Assembly (NCBI RefSeq): GCF_037975245.1 | Contig: NC_092569.1 | Location: 14,096,501 to 14,160,500 of the forward strand | Reading direction: 5' to 3' | Length of the DNA stretch: 64,000 nucleotides | Origin: Apostichopus japonicus | Lineage: Eukaryota; Echinodermata; Holothuroidea; Aspidochirotida; Stichopodidae | Part shown: positions 51,101 through 61,200 of the stretch, piece after piece | How the letters are laid out: each line of letters opens with the position of its first letter | Position numbering within the stretch: position 1 is the first letter of the stretch | The notes under the pieces: generated by a model | What the model saw: the letters and a program-made list of their open reading frames with translations, nothing else | The model's database searches: none | What the model was told of the DNA's origin: nothing | Made by a program: the position numbers and the translations under genes

Positions 51101-54100
51101 TATGCATGTCTGGTTGTCTGCGTGTCAAATTGTCTGCGTGTCTGATTGTCTGTGTATCTGATTCTAGGCGTGTCTGGTTTTATGCGATACTGATTGTCTG
51201 GGTGTCTGGGTGTCTGGTTGTCTGCGTGTCTGATTGTAGGAATGTTGGAATGTCTGATTTTCTGAATGTTTGCGTGACTGGTTGTCTGTCGGGTTTTCTG
51301 CGTGTCTGGTTGTCTGCGTGTCTGGTTGCCTGCGTGTCTGGTTGCCTGCGTGTCTGGTTGTCTCTGTGTCTGATTGTCTGGTTGTATGGTTTTCTGCGTT
51401 GGTTGCATGTGTGTCTGGTTGTCTGCCTGGTTACCTGCGTGTCTGGTTGTCTGCCTTGTATGCCTGTCTGATTGCGTGTTTGGTTACCTGCATGTCTGGT
51501 TTTCTGCGTGTCTGATTTTTGCGTGTCTAATTGTCGGAATGTCTGGTTGCCTGCGTGTCTGGTTGCCTGCGTGTCTGCTTGCCTGCGTGTCTGCGTGTCT
51601 GGTTTTCTGTCTGGTTGTCTGTCTGGTTGTCTAATTGTTTGAATTTCTGATTGTCTGTGTATCTGATTGTCTGCGTGTCTGATTGTCTGCGTGTCTAATT
51701 GTCTGCGTGTCTGATTGTCTGTGTGTCTAACTGTCTGCGTGTCTGATCGTCTGTGTGTCTAATTGTCTTCGTGTCTGATTGTCTTTGTGTATAATTCTAT
51801 GCGTGTGTGGGTTTCTGCGAGTCTGATTGTCTGGGTGTCTGGTTGTCTGCGTGTCTGATTGTCTGTGTGTCTAATTGTCTGCGTGTCTGATCGTCTGTGT
51901 GTCTAAATGTCTTCGTGTCTGATTGTTTTTGTGTATAATTCTATGCGTGTGTGATTTTCTGCGAGTCTGATTGTCTGAGTGTCTGGTTGTCTGCGCGTCT
52001 GATTGTCGGAATGTTGGAATGTCTGATTGTCTGGTTGCCTGCGTGTTTGGTTGTCTACGTGTCTGGTTGTCTGCGAAACTCCGTCTGGTTGTCTGCGTGT
52101 CTTGTTGTCTGTCTGGTTGTCTGCGTGTATGGATGTCTGGTTGTCTGGATGCCTGGTTGCCGGCGTGTCTGATTGCCTGTGTGTCTGATTGCCTGCCTGT
52201 CTGTTTTCTTGCGTGTCTGACTGCCTGATTCTGTGCGTGTCTGATTCTGTGCGTGTCTGATTCTGTGCGTGTCTGATTGTTTCCGTGTCTGATTTTCTCC
52301 GTGTCTGATTTTCTCCGTGTCTGATTGTCTGCGTGTCTGATGCTCTGCGTGTCTGATTCTCTGCGTGTCTGATTCTCTGCGTGTCTGATTCTCTGCGTGT
52401 TGGTTTTTCTTCGTGTCGGGTTGTCTGCGTGTCTGGTTGTCTGTCCAGTAGTCTGCAAGTCTTGTTGTCTGTCTTGTTTTCTGCGTGTCTGGTTGTCTGT
52501 CTTGTTCACTGCGCGACTGGTTGCCTGCGTGTCTGTTTGCCTGCGTGTTTGATTGCCTGATTCTCTAGTGTCTAATTCTGTACGTGTCTGATTCTTTGCG
52601 TGTCTGATTGTTTGATTATCTGCGTGTCTGCTTGTGTGTGTGTCTGATTGTCTCCGAGTCTGATTGTCTCCGAGTCTGATTGTCTGCGTGTCTGATTGTC
52701 TGCATGTCTGATTGTCTTGTCTGATTGTCTTGTTGTCTTATTGTCTTGTTGTCTGATTGTCTGATTATAAGCGTGTCTCGTTGTCTGGTTGTCTGCGTGT
52801 CTGATTGTCTGCGTGTCTGATTGTCTGAACGTCTGCGTGACTAATTGTCTGTCGGGTTGTCTATTTGTCTGGTTGCGTGTGTGGTTGTCTGCATGTTTGG
52901 TCGTCTGTCTGTCCGAGTGTCCACCTGTCCGAATGTCCTATTGTTGTCTGCGTGTCTGGTTGCCTGCGTGGGTGTTTGCCTGCGTATCTGGTTATCTGCG
53001 CGTCTGGTTGTTTGCGTGTCTCGTTGCATGCGTGTCTGGTTACCTGTGAGACTGGATGCCCGTCTGGTTGTCTTCCTTGTATGCCTGTCTGGTTGTCTGA
53101 CTGGTTGTCGGCTCGTCTGGTTGACAGTGCGTCTTGTTGTTGGCGAGTCTGGTTGTCGGTGCGTCTGGTTTTCGGTGAGATTGGTTGTTGGCGAGTGTGT
53201 TTGCCTGCGCGTCTGGTTGTCTGCGCGTCTGTTTGTCTGCGCGTCTGGTTTCCTAATTGCTGCCTTTCTAAGTGTCTGGTTGGCTGGTTGTCTGATTGCC
53301 TGAGTGTCTGATTCTAATGGTGTCGGGTTTTCAGCGTGTCTGCATGTCTGATTGTTTGCGCGTCTGTTTGTCTGCGCGACTGGTTTGCTGCTTGCTGATT
53401 GTTTGCGTGTCTGGTTGTCTGCGTGTCTAGTTGTCTGCGTGTCTGGTTGTCTGCGTGTCTTTTTGTTTGGTTGTCTGGTTTTCTGAGTGTCGGATTGTCC
53501 AAATGTCTGATTTTATGTATGTCTGCATGTCTGGTTGTCTGGTTGTCTGCGTGTCTGCGACTCTGGTTGTCTGTCCTGTTTTCTGGTTGTATGTTTGGTT
53601 GCCTGGTTGTCTGTCTGGTTGCATGCATGTCTGGATGCCTGCGTGTCTGGTTGCCTGCGTGTCTGGTTGCCTGTCTGGTTGTCTGCCTTGTATGCCTGTC
53701 TGGTTGTCTGACTGATTTTCGGCGCGTCTGATTGACGGTGCGTCTAGTTGTTGGCGAGTGTGGCTGTCGGTGCTGTCTGGTAATCTGTGCATCTGTTCCT
53801 CTGCGCGGCTGGTTCCCAGATTGTCTGATTGTCTGCGTGTCTGGTTGCCTGAGTGTCTGGTTGCCTGATTGTCTGATTATCTGATTCTCTTGGTGTCTGG
53901 TTGCATGATTGTCTGATTGTCTAGGTGTCGGTTTTTTTTGGCGTGTCTGATTATCTGCGTGTCTGGTTGTCACCGTGTGTGGTTGTATGTCTGGTTGCCT
54001 GCGTGTCTGTTTGTATGTCTGTCTGGTTGTCAGTCTGCGTGTCTGCGACAATGGTTGTCTGTTCCGTAGTCTGGTTGTATGTCTGGTTGTCTGCGTGTTT

Positions 54101-54200
54101 GGTTGTCTGCGTGTTTGGTTGTCTGCGTGTCTGGCTGTCTGCGTGTCTGGCTGTCGGCGTGTCTGGCTGTCTGCGTGTCTGGCTGTTGGCGTGTCTGACT
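42121..54200. repeat. 12-kb G/T-rich minisatellite of 8-bp half-units (TGTCTGNN)
   Basis: The array is built from 8-mers TGTCTGCG, TGTCTGGT, TGTCTGAT and TGCCTGCG, usually pairing into 16-bp units such as GTGTCTGGTTGTCTGC. Variant segments recur in blocks. The plus strand is almost lacking in A and is rich in T and G throughout. Because most units carry no stop in any frame, long open frames on both strands appear (up to 371 codons), with Val/Cys/Leu/Ser-rich or Arg/Gln/Thr/Asp-rich periodic translations. I reject these as genes. Confidence 0.95.
46702..50311. repeat. Tandem 1,805-bp duplication inside the minisatellite
   Basis: 46702-48506 and 48507-50311 match wherever compared (for example 46981 with 48786, 47389 with 49194, 47735 with 49540), and their translated frames are identical over at least 209 codons. 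A further partial copy lies at about 51135-51475, offset 2,076 bp from the second copy. Confidence 0.88.
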
Positions 54201-55310
54201 GTCGGCGTGGTCCGGGTGGTTGTCGGTGGTGCAGGTGATGCCGGTAGTCCGGATGGCCCTGGTGGTTGTCGGATGGATTGGGTTGTCCGGGTTGTCTGGG
54301 TGGTTGCCCATGGTCTAGGGGTTGCCGGTGGTCCGGTTGGTCTGGGTGGGGTGGTTGTCGGTGGTTGCCGGTGGTCTGGGTGGTTGTCGGAGATTCGGGT
54401 GGTGGTCTGGGGGTTGCCGGTGGTCTGGGTGGTCCGGGTGGCTATGGGGTTTCGGTGGTCCGGGTGGTTGTTGGTTGTCCGGGTGGTTGTCGGTGGTACG
54501 GATCGTCGGTGTGGTCTGGGTGGTCTGGGGATTACGGGGTTCCGGCGGTCCGGGTGGTCTGGGTGGGGGTGGTTGCCGGTGGCCTGGGTGGTTGTTGGAA
54601 ATTCGGGTGGTGGCCTGGGGGTTGTCGGGGGTCTGGGTGGTCCGGGTGGCTATCGGCGTCCGGGTAGTCTTGGTGGTTGGTGGTGGTCTGGGTGGTTGTC
54701 GGTGGTCCAGGTCGTCGGGGTGGTTGTCTCTGGTTCGGGGTATTTGTCGGTCCGGATGGTCTGGGTGGTTGCCGGTGGTCCTGTTGGTATGGGTGGTTGC
54801 CGGTGGTTCCAGTGGTCCGAGTGGTTGTCGGGGGTCTGGGTGGTTGGCGGGGCTCTGGGTGGTTGGCGGTGGTGCGTGGTTTTTCGGTGGTTCGGGTGGT
54901 TCGGGTGGTTGTCGGTGGTCCGGGTCGTCGTGGTGGTTGTCTCTGGTTCGGGGTATTTGTCGGTCCGGATGGTCTGGGTGGTTGCCGGTGGTCTGGGTGG
55001 TTGCCGATGGTCCTGTTGGTATGGGTGGTTGCCGGTGGTTCCAGTGGTCCGAGTTGTTGTCGGGGGTCTGGGTGGTTGGCGGGGGTCTGGGTGGTCTCGT
55101 TGTTGGTGGGCTCGGTTGTTGTTGGTGGGCTGGATGGTCCGGTTGGTTGTTGGTGGTCTGGGTGATTTCCGGTGGTCCGGGTGAGTGTGGGTGGTTCGGG
55201 GGTTTTCGATGGTCCGGGTGGTCTGGGTGTTTGTTGATGGTTGGTTGTGGGTGGTTATCGGTGTTCTGGATGCTGTGGGTGGTTTTCGATGGTCCGGGTC
55301 GTCTGGCTGC
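54200..55310. repeat. G-rich minisatellite nested in the TGTCTG array
   Basis: Imperfect repeats of GGTGGTCCGGGTGGTTGTCG and GGTCTGGGTGGTTGCCGGTG. The plus strand has dense GG and GGG runs. TGTCTG units resume at about 55311, so this block interrupts the larger array. Frames of about 400 codons (Gly/Val/Trp-rich on plus, Pro/Thr-rich on minus) are repeat artefacts. Confidence 0.92.
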
Positions 55311-55531
55311 TGTCTGCGTGTCTGGTTGTCTGCGTGCCTGGTTGTCTGCGTTTTTGGTTGTGGGTGTGTCTGATTGTCTGCGTGTCTGTTTGCGTGTCTG
55401 TCTGTCTGCGTGTATGCGTGTCTGGTTGTTTGTTGCGTGTATGGCTGTCTGTCTGAGTGTCTGTCTGTCTATCTGCCTGTCTGTTTGTAGCGTATCTGGT
55501 TGTCTGTTTGTCTGGTTGTGTGTCTGGTTTT
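55311..55531. repeat. Right remnant of the TGTCTG minisatellite
   Basis: Units such as TGTCTGCGTGTCTGGT continue until TGTGTCTGGTTTTCATC, where the array ends. Confidence 0.9.
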
Positions 55532-55588
55532 CATCATGATTGATCATGAGGGATCATGATGGATCATGAGCTATCATGATGGATCATT
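55532..55588. repeat. Short palindromic TCATGA repeat
   Basis: Five copies of GATCATGA or ATCATGAT spaced about 10 bp apart lie directly at the right edge of the minisatellite. Each copy is itself a palindrome. Confidence 0.8.
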
Positions 55589-56236
55589 AAAAGTATAAAT
55601 TGTTAAATTTGAATGAGGTACGTAGGAGTGTAACACCAGATGTGTTACCTATTTAGAAAGTATCAATGGAACTAACTCCTCGCCATGTCCTACGGGACGA
55701 AAAGAGGGCATGGGCAGGGCCTCGGGGGGCAGTTCCCCAGGCGCTCAACCATGATTTTGTTCATTTGCCATTCAAAATCAACCATGTGAGAATGGAACTA
55801 AGTGCACACGTGTACAATTTGGCGGTTACATGTACAGTTGTTTGAAGAAACAACATGGTAATCATTTTTAAATAGTCCCAGTTGTTAATTAGTGAATATG
55901 GTGCACTGTGTCTGTTTTTTCTCCTTGTTTAACTTTGCTTTCCAGATTTTAATATATCCATTCGCAATATCTGCATGACATATTTAAGCTAGTCATTGCT
56001 GTGAGGCGGTTTAATGTACATTGCAAAATTGGGAATTTCCGGAAGACAATACAAACTGACTAAACAAAGCAAACAACCGTGTCATTGTTGAGATCTGCAT
56101 ACTGAATGAAAAAAGGACGAATCATTTTATGTCTTCTTTTTCGAATGTAGACTAAAGCTTCCTATAACTTAAACAAGAATGAAGGTTTGAAGGAATGAAA
56201 CAATAGCCTCAACTTTGGATTGTTTACCACTCTGGG
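55589..56236. other. Non-coding stretch downstream of the fibrinogen-related gene
   Basis: I searched the minus strand here for the missing C-terminal fibrinogen blocks (the WWY and NCA type motifs) and found none. A GC-rich 100-bp segment (55678-55750) looks like an isolated repeat fragment. Confidence 0.5.
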
Positions 56237-56242
56237 TTTATT
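56237..56242 (-). terminator. Candidate polyadenylation signal for the fibrinogen-related gene
   Basis: AATAAA on the minus strand, about 150 bp after the TAA/TAG-bounded end of the last readable exon (stop at 56390). Confidence 0.4.
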
Positions 56243-56389
56243 AAAATGTATTCCAAGAACTTCATTGGCATTATCAGATTAACAATTCCTCATCTCTCTC
56301 TTTCACTGGTCCTAAGCGGTCCTGATACATTACAACATTAACAAAATAAAATTTAAGTCAACGTTCAGTCAACTGAACCACACTACTGT

Positions 56390-57529
56390 TCAGAGGTATT
56401 TGCTTTTAGCGGAACAATACGTACCGAAGCTCCCTGTGTAGCTTCCAAGCGTTATCTCGTATTTTGATGCCTCGGAGCTAATTCGAAACAGGTTGTAATG
56501 AAGATATGCACTGTCATCATTGGTATTGTTGAACCAAATATCAATTTTCAGTTGATGATCTCTCTGAGCTGATATGACGTGTAATTTCTCATTTCCAAGC
56601 CAGAAACTAGAGTTAAGATCACCGAATCCATCTCTGTAGCTATCCCAAGTATCAAAAAATGAAACAGATCCACCAACCCGCTTCTGAAACAGCTGTATAA
56701 AAATAACCGCTAATTTCATAGAACTATACACAAGTTGAATTTTCTATAAGATCTACATTTTAAAATTAGGGTAACAAGAGTTGCGTCTGGAAGAGATCAT
56801 ATAATTGCTCAACTTAAGATGTATTTGTCCGACGATAAATACCTTCCTTGAGAAGACTTCCAAAATGATAATTAAGAAAGACCGATGATGTTACTATGAT
56901 GTTATTTATCTACTTCGAGAAACGTTGTTTTTCATCCATTTCCTACATGATCGTTTAATTAGATGGTATATCTCATGTAGCCCTACAAGGTTTGAATTCA
57001 TTACTCAAGTTACGAATCGTATGGTATCACTGGTGAAAAGATGACAATGGGCTTGATATTATGAGACATTTACTCATTTTAATTTTCGATTATTGAATAG
57101 GTGTATTTTTTATTTCGTATTTGCAGTTCTGCGAAAATGTGAAATGAATAGTATGCTGGTTTCCAAAAGAAAACTTACCATCCAACCATCTTTGCAATAA
57201 ACTTGGAATGGTTCATGTGCCCAAGAAGGTGGACTTATCGAATAAATGCCTTCTTCGGTGGATAAACCATCATAAACATCCTGACAGTTTGTGATTACTT
57301 GACAAGTCGTACCATTTCCCCAGTAGCTCTCTTTACACTCGCAATATGAACTTTGACCTTGGTTCTGGCATGTTGCATCATTACTGCAAGAGTATTCTTC
57401 ACAGTGGAGAACATCATTTTCACATGTGCAACGTCTTGTGCAGTTTAAGTTAACATGCAATGATCCGTTCTGTGCAGAAATGTTCAAGAATACGAGCATG
57501 AACGTTAACTGTGCTAAAGCAAGACTCAT
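56390..57529 (-). CDS. Fibrinogen-related secreted protein: signal peptide, EGF-like, truncated fibrinogen domain
   Basis: Coding exon 57529-57179 (117 codons, donor GTAAGT) joins in phase 0 to an exon starting at 56692 (acceptor TTTTTATACAG). Residues 1-19 look like a signal peptide (LALAQLTFMLVFLNISA). Residues 30-77 are Cys-rich with an EGF-like unit (CSNDATCQNQGQSSYCECKE). From about residue 81 the fibrinogen C-terminal domain starts (NCQDVYDGLSTEEGIYSISP, PFQVYCKDGWM) and continues LFQKRVGGSVSFFDTWDSY, FWLGNEKLHVIS, LGSYTGSFG. The second exon either splices at 56425 (donor GTACGT, phase 1) to an exon not found in this window, or reads through 11 more codons to a stop at 56390. Read-through would lose the Ca-binding and ligand-pocket third of the domain. 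By family knowledge such proteins act extracellularly in recognition or immunity. Confidence 0.78.
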
Positions 57530-57727
57530 TCAACTGTTAATATTAAATAATACATAAGTGGAAAATGTGTTTTCATATTAATGGTCTTTTGCAATGTAAA
57601 CGGTGAGAAAATAGAATGGTAATCCTCTCATACCTCCTAAATAACTAAATACCGGAAAATTAATCATTCTACCCCACCTGAAGAAATCATCAGTGATATC
57701 CAAATCTGACTAATAACAACTACTCAC

Positions 57728-57820
57728 CTTCAAGGTACGTTTCAAAAGAACTTCGTCTTCTTATAGCTATATCGTAAAAGGTTAAAGGAAGGGGATTTCT
57801 TCAACGCAGTATATAAAGCC
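57728..57820 (-). promoter_or_regulatory. Candidate promoter and 5' UTR exon of the fibrinogen-related gene
   Basis: On the minus strand a TATA-like TTTATATA (57811-57818) is followed about 85 bp later by CCTTGAAG|GTGAGT, a strong splice donor (exon end 57728). A matching acceptor, TTTAATATTAACAG, ends at 57534, four bases before the ATG at 57529. Together these give a noncoding leader exon and an independent start for this gene. The TATA match is modest. Confidence 0.5.
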
Positions 57821-57939
57821 ACAAGCTCAACAAAAAATGTTTAAAAAATTTAATTTCTTTACACTGTCTATAACACATTTTCGCAGTTAAGAAATGCGGA
57901 ACATGCGAAAATGCAAACATGCGAGTTATTTGAAAATAC

Positions 57940-58232
57940 CTAAATGACTCCTGTGGGCGAGTGGTAACACCCGCATTCATTCAACGGTATGCATGCTCCA
58001 TCTTTGATTAGGAATCCATCTGGACAGACGCACGTAAAACCTGGTTCATCATCACAGCTCTTAAAACATCCATGGAGTCCTTCTGGATCATAGCACGTAG
58101 TTTGGCATGAACAGTTCATCCATATCATGTTGTTTGGGCAGGATTCTGAAGTATAATGAGATTTTCGGCAGTCGCAACAATTGCTATTAAGCATTGATTC
58201 AACAACGTGACGGTTTTTTATCAAATGCTCAC
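57940..58232 (-). CDS. TIL-domain exon ending in TAG
   Basis: Acceptor ATTTTGCCAG, phase 1, 97 codons and a terminal TAG at 57940-57942. The Cys spacing and the ending CVCPDGF..KDGACIPLNECGC are diagnostic of the TIL module of zonadhesin, mucin-like and IgGFc-binding-type proteins. TIL modules are extracellular, disulphide-rich and often linked to VWD or EGF modules. Confidence 0.75.
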
Positions 58233-61200
58233 CTGGCAAAATGTTTAAAACCTTACAAATTCCAAATAGAGATAAAGTTTTTTAGAAGAAGTCCCTATAA
58301 AGCTGTTAGAATTATTTTTAGTATCAATATAGTGCCTTGTAATTTCATCATTTTGAGTTGGATTTTCAGGGTGTTTCTAACATGTGTGAGTTTAATTAAA
58401 CCGAGAGTAATGCAGAATATTACAAAGAATACGTGTCGTGAGCAGAAATTTGATTCGCTTTTGGAGATATTCTGATAATGAAATGAAAATAACCTATTTA
58501 ATATTTCAAAAAGCTACTGTAAATGTTAAGTTTTGTGATTATATATAGAATTTTACCGTTTACACATTATTTTATAAATATAAATAAGAAACGTTAGACG
58601 GCCCGGCGGTAGGCAATTCACATATGTCTTTCTATTCTTACACATGTATCTCCAATTGTGAACTGAAGGAATTTTACGCTGAATGGTGTACGGCTTTAAA
58701 TCACCTGTTGTAGGCATCCGTGTTGTTGATAACCCAATTGTACTTGTAGTTGTTGTTTTCGTTGACGTGTCAACGGTTGACGCAAATAATCGCATTTCAT
58801 CCGTAGACGGCATCCATGTTGAGTTTATTCCTTCCAATTCTATTTCCAGTTCAATTATCTCACCTGTCAAAGGAAATGATGGCTGTCAGTTGTAGTTCAA
58901 TAAACTGTCTTTTGACTCTCTGAAGCATTTATATTGAAAACACACTACTTGATTTACCTCAATAAACAGTAATAATTATTTATTTTGTAAAGCGTAAAAT
59001 CCACAAAAGTGCTCTCAAACGCTATGTAACAGAAAGAAATAAAAAAAATAAATGACACAAATATGTAGTCAAAATGCAGAATAAAGTACCATATAAATGA
59101 GTATGAAAAATAAAAAGCATGCACGTTTGAGTTTGTTGGAGTATTGCACATGAAAAGAATTTAATACACAGTTTAAATATTGCAGTAATGCTGTCTAAAA
59201 AGGAAGGTTTTCAGCTTTGACTTGAATGTCGTAAGACTAGAAACAGTTCTGAGTTCAGCTGGCAGCTCATTCCAGAGGCGTGGCCCAGCCACGCAAAACG
59301 CTTTGTTCCCATAGCTGTTTGTCTTGGTGATCTGCACCTCCAGACGACTATGACCAGCAGAACGTAGGGCTCTTGTTGGCTGATAAGAACGGATGAGATC
59401 TTGCAGGTATGGAGGTGCCATGTTGTTCTGGCACTTGAACACAAGAAGAAGGACTTTGAACCTAATCCGCTGAGACACTGGCAGCCAATGAAGATCATGC
59501 AATACTGGGGTAATATGACTAGATGTTCTCGTTAGTGTAACAATCCTTGCAGCTAGGTTTTGGAGCCTTTGCAGTCGTTTTATTTGTTTAACTGGCAGTC
59601 CACAGAAAAGTGCATTGCAGTAATCCAGTTTACATGTTATGAAAGCATGGATTAACTGCTCTGTGGCTTCTCTGGTGAGGTATTTTCGTATTCTTCCATG
59701 TTGTAGAGATGGTACTGAGCAGACCGACACACAGATGTCATATGGTCTTCCATAGAGGCATGTTTGTCCATTATGACACCGATGCTCTTTGCCACATCAC
59801 TAGGCTCCACCTGATGGTCACCAATCATGATGCTTGGTCACTCTATCTTTCTGGCCAGATGCTTTGATGATATTAGAAGCACCTCAGTCTTTGAGTCATT
59901 CATTTTCAGGCATTTATGTGACATCCATTGCCGAACTGTGGTTATGCACTTCTCTAGACGATGCACAGTGATACTAAAAAACCTACACAATCTGATAGAT
60001 TAATCGAAATCAACTGACATTATATTTTTAATCTATTTATTCAGTGTTATTTTCATATCTAGAAAACAACATTTACTTCTCTCATCTGTAACAATATGTA
60101 CAGTGTCAGTTGTTGTTCAATCGATTTTAATACATGCTAACTCTTTAAACTATCTAAACTAAGATAAACATACCTAAACTTTGTTAACTTTGAAAAAGTG
60201 TATACAGACTAATGAACTAAAACTATCATTTGTTAGTTGCTTAGACGAACATTCCAAAACTATCACCTTGTGAAGAAGCATGCAAACTAAAGTTTAAGAC
60301 GAAACAACTGTATTTGTAAATTAAATTGGATATAATTTCATCTAATAAACATTAAAGCACTAGTCAAGACATAGCGAGAATGGAGCTCCATGAACCTACC
60401 ACGTTACATGTTGAGACAATCCATGTTTTTGAAATTCATTTTTGTTGATGGTTGTAATTTTATCGGTTAACCGAAGCAATTTTGTTTCACCTGTCGAGTT
60501 CATGGTTGTAATAAGTACTTTACTCGGTGTTGCTAACTTTTTCATTGAATATATTGCTTGAATGACAAAATATCACATTTGTTGATTTGTTCTAAAAGAA
60601 CACTAAGCTTTAAGTGGTCACATCATAATTTATTTTAGTCCCGTAATAAGGCAAAACTAGACACAGGATTGAACGTTACCAAACGTATGTAAAATATTTA
60701 CCTCACAATGAAAATAACAACGTTCTTAATTTTTTAATTAGTCCCAGCAGCTTTGGACCAACTACTTATTGACGTTTACTTTGAAAATAAGAATATCATT
60801 CTGGATTATGAGTATCAATCTGTTTTCTGACGGAGTCAAATACTGAGTAAAATACATCATATGTTATCACGTTACCTGATGTAGGCATCACTGTTGCTGA
60901 CAACAAATTATTGGATCGTGTCGTCATTTCATCAGATGACGGTAACATTCGCATCCCATCTGTTGAGTACAATGTAGTTGTTGATCGGTCACTTGTATCT
61001 GTATTTGTAACAACGAAGATGAGGGGTCACTCAGTAACACTAACGTTATGTATTTTTATTCTCTGATGTATTTATATTCAAAACACATAACTTGATTTGT
61101 CTCAATAAACCCTATGCAATCTGATAGAATAATCGAAATCAACTGACATTATTGTTTTAATCTATTTATTAAGTAATATTTTCATATCCAGAAAACGACT

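Noticed and set aside
42190-53312. Many open frames of 60-371 codons on both strands
   Set aside because: They are translations of stop-free 8/16-bp repeats, overlap in several frames at once, and have no domain, codon structure or splice context.
42121-55545. Idea that the G/T-rich array is a telomere
   Set aside because: No TTAGGG-type repeats, the unit is 8/16 bp and ordinary genes follow on the right side. At most a heterochromatic or subtelomeric-like array.
53925-55547. Frames of 405-419 codons over the G-rich array (Gly/Val/Trp or Pro/Thr-rich)
   Set aside because: Same cause: minisatellite without stops, open on both strands simultaneously.
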